From Arachnopeziza araneosa (lineage: Eukaryota > Ascomycota > Leotiomycetes > Helotiales > Arachnopezizaceae): a stretch of DNA of 64,000 bases. A program made the translations under genes and the position numbers. The notes beneath the pieces are model-generated. The model made no database searches, was not told where the DNA came from, and was given only the letters and a program-made list of their open reading frames with translations. The stretch spans positions 248,001 to 312,000 of the forward strand of contig QYAI01000005.1 in assembly GCA_003988855.1 (NCBI GenBank), given 5' to 3'. This document shows positions 11,848 to 21,762 of the stretch, piece after piece (within the stretch, counting starts at the first letter, position 1; every line of letters begins with the position of its first letter).

Positions 11848-12269
11848 CTATCTTCCACTCAGGCGAACCTTGCGGTGTTCGCTGAGAAGAGAAGGCCCAC
11901 TCTGTGAGGAGGATATGTGCTGGCAGGATCTAAAACGTCTACTAGACGTTAAGGAGGTCGATAGCACAGGGAGATAAAGAAGTCTTTTGCCGAGGAAATT
12001 ATGGCTCTTGTAGTCCTCGCCCTGGTAGATACCGATACCGTAAAGGGATATCGGTCTACAAGCAGACGAGGTGTACCTGCAGTCGGTGAGATGTGTCGAT
12101 GTGGATGGGGGCGTGGCTGGTGTTATCGGGGCCTAGGAGGAGGGAGGCATTAGCTAGTTGCAGCACAGGATGGATGACTCAATCTTGACGGTAGCAAGTA
12201 TTGTTTGATGTGCTGTTTTACTCACTTTGCTGGCTTGGATAGGAATCTAAGAAGATCTCTGTTGCTCAT
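11848..12269 (-). promoter_or_regulatory. Candidate spliced upstream ORF in the AdoMet decarboxylase leader
   Basis: The minus strand has an ATG at 12269 (start MSNRDLLRFLSKPA), then a strong GTGAGT donor at 12225. If the acceptor CTGCAG at 12077 is used, the frame joins a 75-codon run ending at TAG 11850-11848. That run includes the protein-like stretch YGIGIYQGEDYKSHNFLGK, and the whole peptide would be about 90 residues. If the better-looking acceptor CTCCTAG at 12133 is used (branch GCTAAT), the peptide ends after 17 residues. Either way an upstream ORF would precede the enzyme's ATG by more than 80 nt. Splicing here is inferred. Confidence 0.35.
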
Positions 12270-12618
12270 AGGGTATCTTAAAGTAGTTGAGGGAGAAGGG
12301 TTGACGGTCGCAGGTGAATGATGACCTGTGACCAGATTTGCTGCGTGATTCCTTCTTCTCTTAATGTATAAACTTCATCGGGGGCTGCAAGAGCAGAATA
12401 TGCCAGGCCGTGCGTTCCTTCCTCGTACGCTTGGGATCAAAATTCGTGGATATTTGTGGTTTGTTTGCCGGCTACCGACGTCATGAGAGGCGGAGGGGAA
12501 TTGCAGGAGGCGGAAACATACCAGAAAAATTCAATCCAAACTCTAATACTTGGATAGAAGAGTCAATTGCGTGCAGAGTTGATTTGGTGCAAGAAGAAAA
12601 TGAAGAGGCAGTGGGGGG

Positions 12619-12624
12619 TTTATA
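12619..12624 (-). promoter_or_regulatory. TATA box, possible promoter of AdoMet decarboxylase
   Basis: The minus strand reads TATAAA followed by a C/T-rich stretch. If this is the promoter, the 5' leader is about 800 nt and would contain several short AUG-initiated frames. Confidence 0.35.
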
Positions 12625-12629
12625 GGTCG

Positions 12630-13430
12630 GTGGTATTGTACTGTAAATAGCGGGGCATGAGCGAATTTTTTGGAAGTTCCAGGATGAACAGTCGCGCCGC
12701 AGTCCCCCAACCCTGCTTCCGAACAGCCCCGCTGAAATCTGGCCCGCACTCCTCTTTGATTTGTACTGAGCACATGCACTGATATATATACATATACATA
12801 TACATATATTCAGAGCTTCTTCTCTTTGATCTTGGCTTTCTGTTCTTCTCTCAATCCATACTTGATTCTTACGAGCCAATTGATCAAAGGATGCTTCGCA
12901 AGCCATTATGGAAAGTAACAGATTTATGACCAGTCGTATCGGACGGCTGATCAGGATAAAAGTTCCGCATTTCATAGGTACTTTCGGTTCACTTAGAATC
13001 AGTTGCATCTTGGAAGAAGTTTCGACAAGCTCCATTGAACTAGACCATTCATGAATAGAATATCCCAGGTTATAGACGGCAGTAGTTCGAGTCTCGATGC
13101 CAAACCCATTTCTTTTGCTCTCAATTCAACACCAACTCTCAAAACAATTCCCGGACTATAGCGTCGACTGTGGAAATTCCCAGCAACTTTACCTTCGTTG
13201 GCGGCTCCTCGTGAACATGGATGTTATCTTCTTATATTGCTACACATTTCCCGGCCGGATCTACACCCTCAAGGGCTAGGATCCCCACTCTCACTTCTGC
13301 TTGGGCATGTCAGTGACCATGAACACTAGTGTAGATCGTAGAAAACGTTACTCGAGATATACCAATGCTTTATCAAGGAAAACATAGCTTCTTATGCCCA
13401 GAGGACAGTCGCTTTTGGGCAGAAAATCGA
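12630..13430. repeat. Intergenic region with a TATACA microsatellite
   Basis: This lies between the AdoMet decarboxylase leader and the GH20 gene. It holds a TATA/TACATA microsatellite at about 12783-12809. The rest shows no gene. Confidence 0.55.
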
Positions 13431-13431
13431 G

Positions 13432-13437
13432 TATAAA
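13432..13437 (+). promoter_or_regulatory. TATA box of the GH20 gene
   Basis: A TATAAA lies 54 bases before the ATG of the glycosidase gene, which suggests a very short leader. Confidence 0.5.
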
Positions 13438-13490
13438 GTGCTTCAGCAGTGTTGTTGATGTTTGATCGATATTTGCTCTTGTTCTAAATC

Positions 13491-15849
13491 ATGAAATACT
13501 CGGTGTTGACAGCTTCAGTGAGCTTTTTGTTTCCATTCAGATGTTGTGAGTAACCCTCCACCACCAAGAGATGGTGGTAACTCAACTCATGTCAGCTGCA
13601 AGATGGCTAGGCATACCAACAGTACCTTTCGAGGAGTCTTCTTCGGGCAGGACTTTAGATCTCTCACAGATAACGGCTATAGTCGTGGACTCGAACTACC
13701 AGAATGCAACAGACACCCTAGGAGAAACACTTCTTCCGCCTACACTTCGCGCATTTGCTTCGACTTTCGCTCACGATCTCTTCTCGATCATGAACGTGAA
13801 TGTTTCGATCATTACAAGTGCTTCTCCTAGTCCAAACACAATTTTCATGACTGTCGGAAACGTTAGTGGGTATCTAGATGCTGCTGGGCGGCCAACTTCG
13901 GAAGGGTACAGTATAGATGTCAAGGAAACCGGTGTTGTGATCACAGGAGCAAGTCCTCTTGGAGCCTTCTGGGGAACCAGGACAATACTACAGCAGGCTG
14001 CTTTGATGAGTGGGCATCTTAGCTTAGGCAGTGCAAAAGATGCTCCAGGTTGGGGAATAAGGGGATTATTTGTGAGTAATCTGGCAAATATGGTTTTTGA
14101 CTGACGAAACTGTAGCTCGATGTAGGGAGACATTTCTATCCTGCTGAGTTTCTAATAGAAATGTGTTCTTACCTATCATTCTTCAAGCAAAACACTTTTC
14201 ATTTACATTTGAGCGACAGCCCAAGCTTGAACCCTGAGCTTACACGCGAGGAGAAGCTTGAATTCTATTCTGCTTTTCGTCTCAACTCTGACAACTCATC
14301 TGTCGCCGGATTGAATAAGAGAACAAATGAGAGCTATACCAGAGAGATTTTCGAAGATATTCAGCAGAAATGCGCTGATCGAGGTGTGACAATCATCCCC
14401 GAGATCGAGGCCCCGGGTCATGCGCTTGTCATTACTCAGTAAGCTCTGTTCGGATTGAAATTGCTACGGACTTTGACTATTTAAACTAGATGGAAACCCG
14501 AGCTCGCATTGAGCGATGATTTCACGCTTTTGAACATATCCTATCCAAACACTATCCTGACCCTAGAAACGATATGGGACACCTTTCTCCCGTGGTTTCA
14601 CTCAAAGACTGTGCACCTAGGCGCAGACGAGTACTCGGGCAGCGAAGTCGAGGAGTATAATTCCTACGTCAACACAATGCATGACTACATCAGTCAGAAA
14701 TATGGCAAGAACGTTCGTATCTGGGGTACTTTTGCTCCATCTTCACTTGGAGATACCACAAATATAGATACCAACGTGTCAATTCAGCATTGGGAATTTT
14801 ACGAAGCAAACCCGTACTTCGATTTCATCCAAAACGGCTACTCGGTCCTCAATTCAGATGATCAATTTTACATGGTAGGGAAGTGGTCAGGAGCCTACCC
14901 TCAAACTTTGAACATAAGTAGGATTTTTCACGGAGCTCCAGACGGTGGCCCGACTGCTCCATATATATTTGACCGTAATAATGTCACAAATAATCCTCCA
15001 AGAAATAGTCCTTATATTCTTGGACAACTACCGGCTCTCTGGAATGACTTTGGACCAAATAGTACGAGTGTCATTGAGGCCTTTTATGCACTGAGAGAAG
15101 GACTTCCCGCTTTGGGGGATCAACAATGGGGTGGCGATCTGCTTATGGATGAGTATTTTGATATTTTCGATATTCTACAGCAGGCAGTTCCAGGGCAGAA
15201 TCTTAACCGCAGAGTGCAATCCAAAACGAGTACGATATTCGAGTATGAATTTTCTAGAACAGGAAGAGTCAGAGACTTGTCTGGAAATGGGTATGATGGC
15301 ACACTTATCGGGAATTGCAGTATGACGAGCTCTTTGCTGAAATTGTGGAAAGGATGCTCTCTAAAAACCCCGTTATCTACGAAAGGAAGAAACTACACGC
15401 TCTCATTTTCTATCAAGCCCACTTCATCAAGTCCAGGGACGCTTTTCTCTGGCTCTGCATCCTCTCTTTTGGCTGGGAATGGATCTTTGCCTAATGTAAT
15501 GCTTGTGACGGGTGGTAATTCCTATGTTCTCAACTATACACTTCCTCTGGATATCTGGACAGATATCTCTCTTGTCGGAATAGGCAACGCAACTTATCTG
15601 TCTGTGACTGAAGCCGGAGGTCGAGAAGAGATCCATGAATTTACAATCACGATTGGCTACTATTCAAACAGTTTTATCTGGGGAAATCCGATGGCTATTG
15701 AGGCGCCCATTGCAAGGATTGGGGGTGATGGTTTTGAAGGTGAGATTAGGGAAGTTAGATTCATGGATGGAGCAGATGAGAGGTTTACGCCGATTGTTGC
15801 CCCGTTGGTTATTGGTGTTGCACCTTATACTGGAGGGCATGGCAGTTGA
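13491..15849 (+). CDS. Secreted GH20-type beta-N-acetylhexosaminidase-like protein
   Basis: The product has 737 residues in four exons: 13491-13545, 13596-14071, 14116-14438 and 14490-15849. The start encodes a hydrophobic signal-like segment (MKYSVLTASVSFLFPFRC). Residues of about 60-160 form the GH20b-like N-terminal domain (ASPLGAFWGTRTILQQA). The GH20 barrel follows, with IIPEIEAPGHAL and the Asp-Glu pair D331-E332 in VHLGADEYSG. The usual second Gly before DE is Ala here. The last 200 residues begin RVRDLSGNGYDGTLIG and look like a LamG/concanavalin-type lectin module. Many N-x-S/T sequons fit secretion. The likely substrate is a GlcNAc-containing glycan or chitin fragment, but the specificity is not proven. 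Confidence 0.85.
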
Positions 15850-16070
15850 TAATGAAGTGAAGTTGTAGTGTCAATATTGACCTACTCCTTACTGTAAAGA
15901 AAACAAATCTAGTAAAACGTGCGAGGACGAGATAGGAAGAATATTCCCGCTCTGTCCGAAATAATAGTATTGAAACTTAATCTCCAAGTGGCTGTCTTGA
16001 ATACATTTCAATGATAATCCTACAGCAGCCTAACCTTTCCTACAACGCGGTTCTTCCTATATCATACAGT
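15850..16070. other. Convergent intergenic region
   Basis: A short region between the 3' ends of the GH20 gene (plus) and the bL27m gene (minus). Presumably it holds both terminators; I see no other feature. Confidence 0.5.
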
Positions 16071-16915
16071 TTACTTCTTCTTAATTTTGTTGAGCTTTCT
16101 TCCAAGTCTCTTCTCCGCACCCTTCTCCTGTCTCACAATTCTCTTTTGCCAGGCTGCCCATCGATCCCCTGGTTTGAATGCTGGCACATCTATCTTCGCC
16201 CTTTCCGCTGCTCTTCCAATCTCCCAATTTGCCTCTCTATACATGCCCCCAGGTCTAAGCTGCAGGTTACGTTCATAGTTGCCTTTCCAATCCTTCTTAG
16301 CTCTCTGTTTGACGAACACCCCCTCCGATAATTCCTCCGCCAATAATATTTCTCCATTGGTTTCGACTTGAGGTAGTTCCACTTTTTCAGCTACCATGTT
16401 TAGGCGTCTCTTGCGGATAGCATTCTGCGGATATGGGAGCGTGTCTTCTCGATCGAAAGCTACTCCGATGTATTGTCTTGTCTTGGATTTCAAAGGATCT
16501 TTGTAGTATTTAACATAGCCATGCTCTGTAGCATAGATAGTATGGTCTCGTCCCATGGCACAGTTCTCACCAGGGAACCAATGGGTTCCTCTCTGGCGAA
16601 AGATAATATTTCCAGGAATGACATATTGCTCTGCATAAATGTAAGCCTGTACTCTTCTCAGCATTCGTAAGAAAACAGACCTCCGGATTTCTTTGCACCC
16701 AATCTCTTTCCAGGCCCATCTTTGCTCCTAGCATTGGCAGCACCTTGCGCAGCGTGAGAAGCGTGTCGAACAAGTATCCGACTAGGAGCGGTTGATCTGA
16801 TTCTCAGCTGTGCGAATGCCTCGTTCAAGCACGCAGTTTGGCTCCCTCCGACCGCAGACCTTTTTATTGAGGTCACTGCCGTCCGTAATGGCGGATGTAA
16901 CCGTGAAATAATCAT
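16071..16915 (-). CDS. mrpl27: Mitochondrial ribosomal protein bL27m
   Basis: This is a large-subunit mitoribosome protein of 264 residues in two exons, 16915-16681 and 16630-16071. The first exon encodes a basic, Arg/Ser-rich mitochondrial targeting segment, then the bL27 start KDGPGKRLGAKKSG. The intron splits GE, and the second exon continues EQYVIPGNIIFRQRGT, HWFPGENCAMGRDHTIYA and GYVKYY. These are the classic bL27 core motifs near the peptidyl-transferase centre. The roughly 130-residue C-terminal extension is typical of fungal mitochondrial forms. The donor is GTCTGT, weaker than others in this window, but the joined core supports it. It is head-to-head with uL1m. Confidence 0.95.
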
Positions 16916-17060
16916 CCTATGACTTAGATGTTTCGTGGTCGTCGCTGAGGCTGTCTTGAAATTTAAAGCTTCGTTACAGGGATTATTTCGCGCTAAGATT
17001 GTATCTGGGATGACCTCGAATTTCACTTCTACTTTACTACACAACATCAGCATCGAAGCA
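16916..17060. promoter_or_regulatory. Shared divergent promoter of bL27m and uL1m
   Basis: Only 145 bases separate the two ATGs, so both genes for mitochondrial large-subunit proteins must draw on the same control region and may be co-regulated. No TATA box is evident. Confidence 0.7.
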
Positions 17061-18050
17061 ATGGCGACCGCAAGGCCTTGTCTCGCTCATTTGAGTAGGT
17101 TGTGTTATCGAAATCATCGAACGCCTGTATTCCGATCTTCAGCGCGATGGCTAAGCTCGACCAGTCCTCTCCAGAAAGCCCCGGTCATAAAATCAAAGAA
17201 AAAGCTGGATGAGCCTAAGAAGAAAGATATGAAGAAGAAGAAAGTGGATACGGGTGTTAAGAAGAAAAAAGTTAGCACAACTTACAAGGAGCCCGATTTA
17301 AGCAAGGTGGAAACGTTCTCACTCGTGGATGCTATCCGGTACACTTCCTCCTTTACTACTATATGATTTGGGACTCTAACCGATTGCAGATATTTAAGAG
17401 CGTTTGAAGTTGGGCAAATACCGACATCAGTCAAATATGAGATGCATGTCAAGCTCAAAGGACTGAAGAATGGACCAGTAGTGCGAAATCGACTCCGGCT
17501 TCCTCATCCTGTCAAGACCGATGTTAGGATATGTGTTATCTGCCCCCCAGGATCGAAATATGCCTTGGAGGCAAAGGCTGCTGGTGCTGTATTAGTAGGC
17601 GAGGAGGAAATCTTTGAAGCGGTGAAAGATGGGAAGATTGAGTTCGATAGGTGTATTTGCCAAACAGATTCGATGGACAAGATGGCAAAGGCGGGATTGG
17701 GCAGAATTCTAGGTCCAAGAGGATTGATGCCAAGTACAAAGCTGGGGACTATTGTCAAGGACCCAGCTGCCGCATTGAAGGAATTGGTTGGAGGAGCTGA
17801 ATACAGAGAGCGGATGGGGGTCGTGAGGATGGCTGTTGGTCAATTGGGATTCTCGCCGGATGAGCTGCAACGGAATGTTAAGGCTTTCATGGAGGCTATA
17901 AAGAAAGACATAGTGCTCATTCAGGAAAAGATCAATAAGGAGATCTCGCAGATCGTCTTGAGCTCCACCAATGGACCAGGATTTCCTTTAAATGGAAATT
18001 TCAAGTCGGAGGACTCGATTGATACGAGGCACTTGTCAGGCCCTAACTAA
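17061..18050 (+). CDS. mrpl1: Mitochondrial ribosomal protein uL1m
   Basis: This is a 312-residue mitoribosome L1-stalk protein in two exons, 17061-17338 and 17390-18050. The N-terminus has a mitochondrial presequence (ARWLSSTSPLQKA) and then a Lys-rich linker (about residues 50-80). The L1 fold follows: SLVDAIRYLRAFEVGQ, VKTDVRICVICPPG, AVKDGKIEFDRCI, and the diagnostic LGRILGPRGLMPSTKLGT loop that contacts rRNA. The length is normal for fungal mitochondrial L1. Confidence 0.95.
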
Positions 18051-18131
18051 AGCTATGTAGTATAGTTGTAGCAATATTCACGCATCCCGGTAACCGTTTG
18101 GAGGTCCGCGATAGCTTTTATTTTATTTTGT

Positions 18132-18989
18132 TTATTTTGATTTCAAGTCTTTAAAGACCTTAACAGCTTCAGCACCTGCCCCAAGATCTCGATAGATGCT
18201 CAGGATCTTGACTAGTCTTGTTCTACCTTCTTCTCCCATATTGGCGGTCTGTTCAACAGCTGTGCTAAGATCTAGCAGGATAGTGTTCTTGACTCGAACC
18301 AGCCTCGATTGTTGTGCTACAATGAACGGGTGGTCTTTTCCAATAGCGTCTGCCAATCGCTCAATCTGCGCGCAGTCGATCACGAGACGTTGCAGTTTTG
18401 CAGTGCTAGAGCCAATATCTGTGGGAATACCTTCGTCTGAATCTTCCTCATCTTCACTGTCACTCCAGGAATCCTCTTCAGTGCCGTCGACAGCCCGTCC
18501 AAGTGAAGAAACCATTAATTTATCCTCGAGCTCCTCGAGGCGAGCATCTAGCTCCAAGAGCTTTCTTCCAATAGCAATTTGTTTGCTCACTACTTTCTTC
18601 TCAGCAAGCAAGCTTTCAACTTCGATTTTTCTCTCTTGGACTTTCCCCTTCACATCCTCAACGCCCCTCTTGAATCCCAACAGTCCAACCCTGACATCTT
18701 CGACCTTTTCTTCGCCGCCCTTCAAGTCTGAGCCCAGACTTAAAAATTGCTCATAATTTGTGTTGACGAGTTCTAAAAGCTCCTTGGATAGAGCTTGTGA
18801 TCTCTCGCGGAGATCGGAGCGGAGATCCTCCAGTGTTTGATGGCGCTCCGAGAGCGTAGACAGATAGGTTGGGGCATCGAAGTGGGGAGCCAAAAAGTCG
18901 CTTCGAGGGAGGGCTTCAGGGTACGGAAGGTTGTCCTCGTCATCGGAGGAGATGCTGCCAGAACCTCCTCCAAAGAAGAATTTGCTCAT
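18132..18989 (-). CDS. cog2: Conserved oligomeric Golgi complex subunit 2
   Basis: This is a single-exon protein of 285 residues from ATG 18989 (MSKFFFGGGSGSISSDDEDN). COG2 belongs to the lobe-A part of the COG tether, which captures retrograde vesicles at the Golgi. The diagnostic LPRSDFLAPHFDAPTYLS near the N-terminus is followed by long amphipathic coiled coils (about residues 45-165). An acidic linker (DSWSDSEDEEDSDEG) and a helical C-terminus come next. It is short compared with animal COG2, as usual in fungi. The frame is open upstream of 18989, but no other start is better placed. It is divergent from hapX. Confidence 0.85.
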   Translation of the reverse strand: MSKFFFGGGSGSISSDDEDNLPYPEALPRSDFLAPHFDAPTYLSTLSERHQTLEDLRSDLRERSQALSKELLELVNTNYEQFLSLGSDLKGGEEKVEDVRVGLLGFKRGVEDVKGKVQERKIEVESLLAEKKVVSKQIAIGRKLLELDARLEELEDKLMVSSLGRAVDGTEEDSWSDSEDEEDSDEGIPTDIGSSTAKLQRLVIDCAQIERLADAIGKDHPFIVAQQSRLVRVKNTILLDLSTAVEQTANMGEEGRTRLVKILSIYRDLGAGAEAVKVFKDLKSK

Positions 18990-19152
18990 CTTCTTGGCTT
19001 CCACAGTGCAGGGGGAGGAAGGAGGGAAAGCGACCGGCTGCCGTCGCCCTTTCAACTGCTCGAAGATCACGTGGATGGACATCAATATCGAAGGTGGAAG
19101 GATCTTGTCGGCATTTACATAAGGAAAGAGCGCGCCAAGGGGGCTAGCTCCG

Positions 19153-19161
19153 TTATCTGAT
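19153..19161 (-). promoter_or_regulatory. SreA-type GATA site
   Basis: The minus strand reads ATCAGATAA, an exact match to ATCWGATAA, the site described for the fungal iron-responsive GATA repressor SreA. It lies 290 bases before the hapX ATG and 164 bases before the cog2 ATG. Repression of hapX by SreA in iron-replete cells is known in Aspergillus; its use here is inference. Confidence 0.6.
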
Positions 19162-19316
19162 CCTTGTGAGAGTGTTGGTTGGCCAGGTGTGGCCTGTTGA
19201 TGAGCTCCGAAGTCGCCGGGTAAGAAAAGGCTGACTTTCCACCGCACGCCCACTCATTTCCAAATCTATATCTAATCTAATCAATCTCCTCCCTCCTTCA
19301 CCAAAACTCATTTCTT

Positions 19317-19321
19317 CCAAT
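19317..19321 (+). promoter_or_regulatory. CCAAT box in the hapX upstream region
   Basis: A CCAAT pentamer lies 130 bases before the hapX ATG. The CCAAT-binding complex is the DNA-binding partner of HapX, so autoregulation is possible, but a pentamer is weak evidence by itself. Confidence 0.3.
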
Positions 19322-19450
19322 AAAACTCGCTTCTCCACTTCAACATCTATGGCTGCGAAAAGAAGCCAGCCACTGCGTTTCCACTCATACCAAAAGTGAT
19401 TCCGGCTTGAGCACCACCGCCTCGCTTGCATTCTTCTCTCACCAGCAACC

Positions 19451-21007
19451 ATGGCGTCACCTGCCGTCTCTACCGCCTCGTCGGCGGGTTCTCCTGCGGC
19501 AATTGCTCCAGCTCCTCCTACTCTGGCCATCAAACCCAGCAACATTTCGAGCACGACCAGTATTGCTCCCGCGTCATGTACTTCCACGCCTGGTCTCATA
19601 ACCACAAAGGAATGGGTTGTCCCACCACGACCAAAACCTGGACGGAAACCGGCTACTGACACCCCTCCTACAAAGCGGAAGGCTCAGAATCGAGCTGCAC
19701 AGCGAGCCTTCAGGGAGAGACGAGCTGCTAGGGTGGGGGAGTTAGAGGAACAGCTCGACGATGTTAAGGACGACTATCAACAACGTGAGGTGGAATTCAA
19801 GAACAAAATTGCGAAGCTGGAAGCGGAGATCGAACGTTTTAACGGAGAATTGCAATCGTGGAGGCTAAGATGCGATGCATTGGATCGCATAGCAGAGTAC
19901 GAGAGAATAGAGAAGGAATTAGCTGTAGACGAACTGTCGTATTTACGGCGGGGTACCCAGTCGACAGGGACGGATGCTGTACCACTTCCTCCTCGCCATC
20001 TGCGACACCATTATCCAAGCATCCTCACGCCTCGACAAGCACAGCCCACCAACTTAGTCTCTGAGCCCAACGAGCAAGGTTGCGGTGGATGCACTTCTAT
20101 GGATAAGTGTTCTTGTATTCAAGAGGCTATTGCAATTTCAACGAGTGGGTGTGGAAAGTGTACGCCAGATACGCATTGCCAATGCCTTCAGGAAACCATT
20201 AGGGAAGCTACCGAGTTGCCAGTTCCATCAGATCTCAAAAGATCACACTCACCCACGACGGGAGAATGTGGAGAAAAACGTCTGCGGCATTCAGATCCGT
20301 CAACACCAATGGAAGTGGATTTTACTGCACAGTTTGCATCAAAGCCCGTCGCACAACCCCAACCTGAGCCAGCTGGCCAGCCAAGACCAGGAGAGTCATG
20401 TGGTTTCTGTGAAGAAGGCACATATTGTATGTGCGCCGAGGCGGCTGCGGCTGCTGTCTCAAATAACACCGCTCAACAACATGAGAATCGATTAGCACCC
20501 ATTTTAAATGAGGTCACACCGCCACCATCGGATACAGATGTTGATGGAAGTTTAGTCAAGCTTCCATCGCTACAACCAAATCATATGCATCGACCCGTCA
20601 ACGCTCCTGCTCCTGCAAACTCGTGTGTTAATGGTCCTGGTACTTGTCAACAATGTCAATCAGACCCAAGATCTGGTCTTTTCTGTCGCTCACTAGCTGC
20701 AATGCATGCAACGAGCTCGTCTATTCCAGAAGGATGCTGTGGAGGCAATGCCAATGGTGGAGGCTGCTGCAAATCTCTGCCCACTTCGAATCCCTCTCAG
20801 CCGCCACCGAGCCTTTCATGCGCAGATACATACAAGACTCTCTCAACACATAAAAACTTTGATCAAGCAAGTGATGAATTAAATACTTGGCTTGGTAGGC
20901 TCAACGCTACTCCTCCTGCTCAGGCAGGGCGAGCCCCAATGGAAGTCGAAGCTGCTTCTGTCATGGGGGTTTTGAAGTTATTTGATAGAAGATTTGGGAG
21001 AGGATGA
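19451..21007 (+). CDS. hapX: bZIP iron regulator HapX
   Basis: This is a single-exon protein of 518 residues. HapX is the fungal regulator that represses iron-consuming pathways and induces siderophore uptake in iron starvation, acting with the CCAAT-binding complex. The Hap4-like CBC-contact segment KEWVVPPRPKPGRKP is at about residues 53-67. The basic region TKRKAQNRAAQRAFRERRAA is at about 74-93, and a coiled coil follows to about 155. Cys-rich iron-sensing regions lie at 211-222 (CGGCTSMDKCSC), 234-245 (CGKCTPDTHCQC), 317-328 (CGFCEEGTYCMC) and near 390-412, plus a CCGGNANGGGCC tail. The order and spacing match HapX. ATG 19451 has a good context. It is divergent from cog2 and has a GATA site upstream. 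Confidence 0.95.
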   Translation: MASPAVSTASSAGSPAAIAPAPPTLAIKPSNISSTTSIAPASCTSTPGLITTKEWVVPPRPKPGRKPATDTPPTKRKAQNRAAQRAFRERRAARVGELEEQLDDVKDDYQQREVEFKNKIAKLEAEIERFNGELQSWRLRCDALDRIAEYERIEKELAVDELSYLRRGTQSTGTDAVPLPPRHLRHHYPSILTPRQAQPTNLVSEPNEQGCGGCTSMDKCSCIQEAIAISTSGCGKCTPDTHCQCLQETIREATELPVPSDLKRSHSPTTGECGEKRLRHSDPSTPMEVDFTAQFASKPVAQPQPEPAGQPRPGESCGFCEEGTYCMCAEAAAAAVSNNTAQQHENRLAPILNEVTPPPSDTDVDGSLVKLPSLQPNHMHRPVNAPAPANSCVNGPGTCQQCQSDPRSGLFCRSLAAMHATSSSIPEGCCGGNANGGGCCKSLPTSNPSQPPPSLSCADTYKTLSTHKNFDQASDELNTWLGRLNATPPAQAGRAPMEVEAASVMGVLKLFDRRFGRG

Positions 21008-21762
21008 TATAATTTTTTAATGTGGGAACGCATTCAAATGTGGATTTTGAGTACTTCGGTGATCAAACCACACAAGCGTCTTGTGCAGTGAACATGAGCA
21101 GGAATTGAGTTGATCAAGCTACCGTCCTAAAGGGGAATGAACACCTACAGACTTGCTCTCATGGCGGACACATATAATTTAGTAACAAAAATGCTGGAGT
21201 AATGTCCTTTTCATCTGAGGTTGGTAGTCTGTAAGATTACTGTACAACTTATCAGATGATTATCCGAAGTCCAATGACCAAAACACGTTTTGACTTAGAG
21301 AAGATCGACCATGCATACATCAAATGCAATGTGATAGCCGCAAGTCATAAATGCATGGGGGGTCTTGGCTTTTCTCTCATCAAGCTCTCTTCGTTGCAGT
21401 TCAGCCCACGTGCTTTCGCCCTGAATCGCCTACCTTCTACAAAGAGCAAGCCTTAATCCTAACGCAAATCGTTCTTAAAACTCATCCAACGGCATTCAAT
21501 GCTGGATCATGATCTCATTCAGTGCATGGTTAAAGGACTGGACCTGAGATTTTCATATCCGGAAATCCAATTGAGTGTAGCCTGAGCAGTACCTACTTGC
21601 CAAGGCGGCCTTCCATCCGCTGTTACCACTTGAAAAGCTGGGAAGCTCTTTTGGCAGGTAGTACCTGTGAGCATGGATATATAGGTAGCTCCGAGTTCGT
21701 TTTTCATTATTTACTTGTTCTTTGTTCCGTTGAAGGTTTTCCCCCCTAATTTCATAGTCAAA
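21008..21762. other. Gene-free stretch with a TATA-like element
   Basis: This lies between hapX and the RNase T2 gene. A GATATATAGG element at about 21675-21684 could be the TATA box of the RNase gene. Nothing else stands out. Confidence 0.45.
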
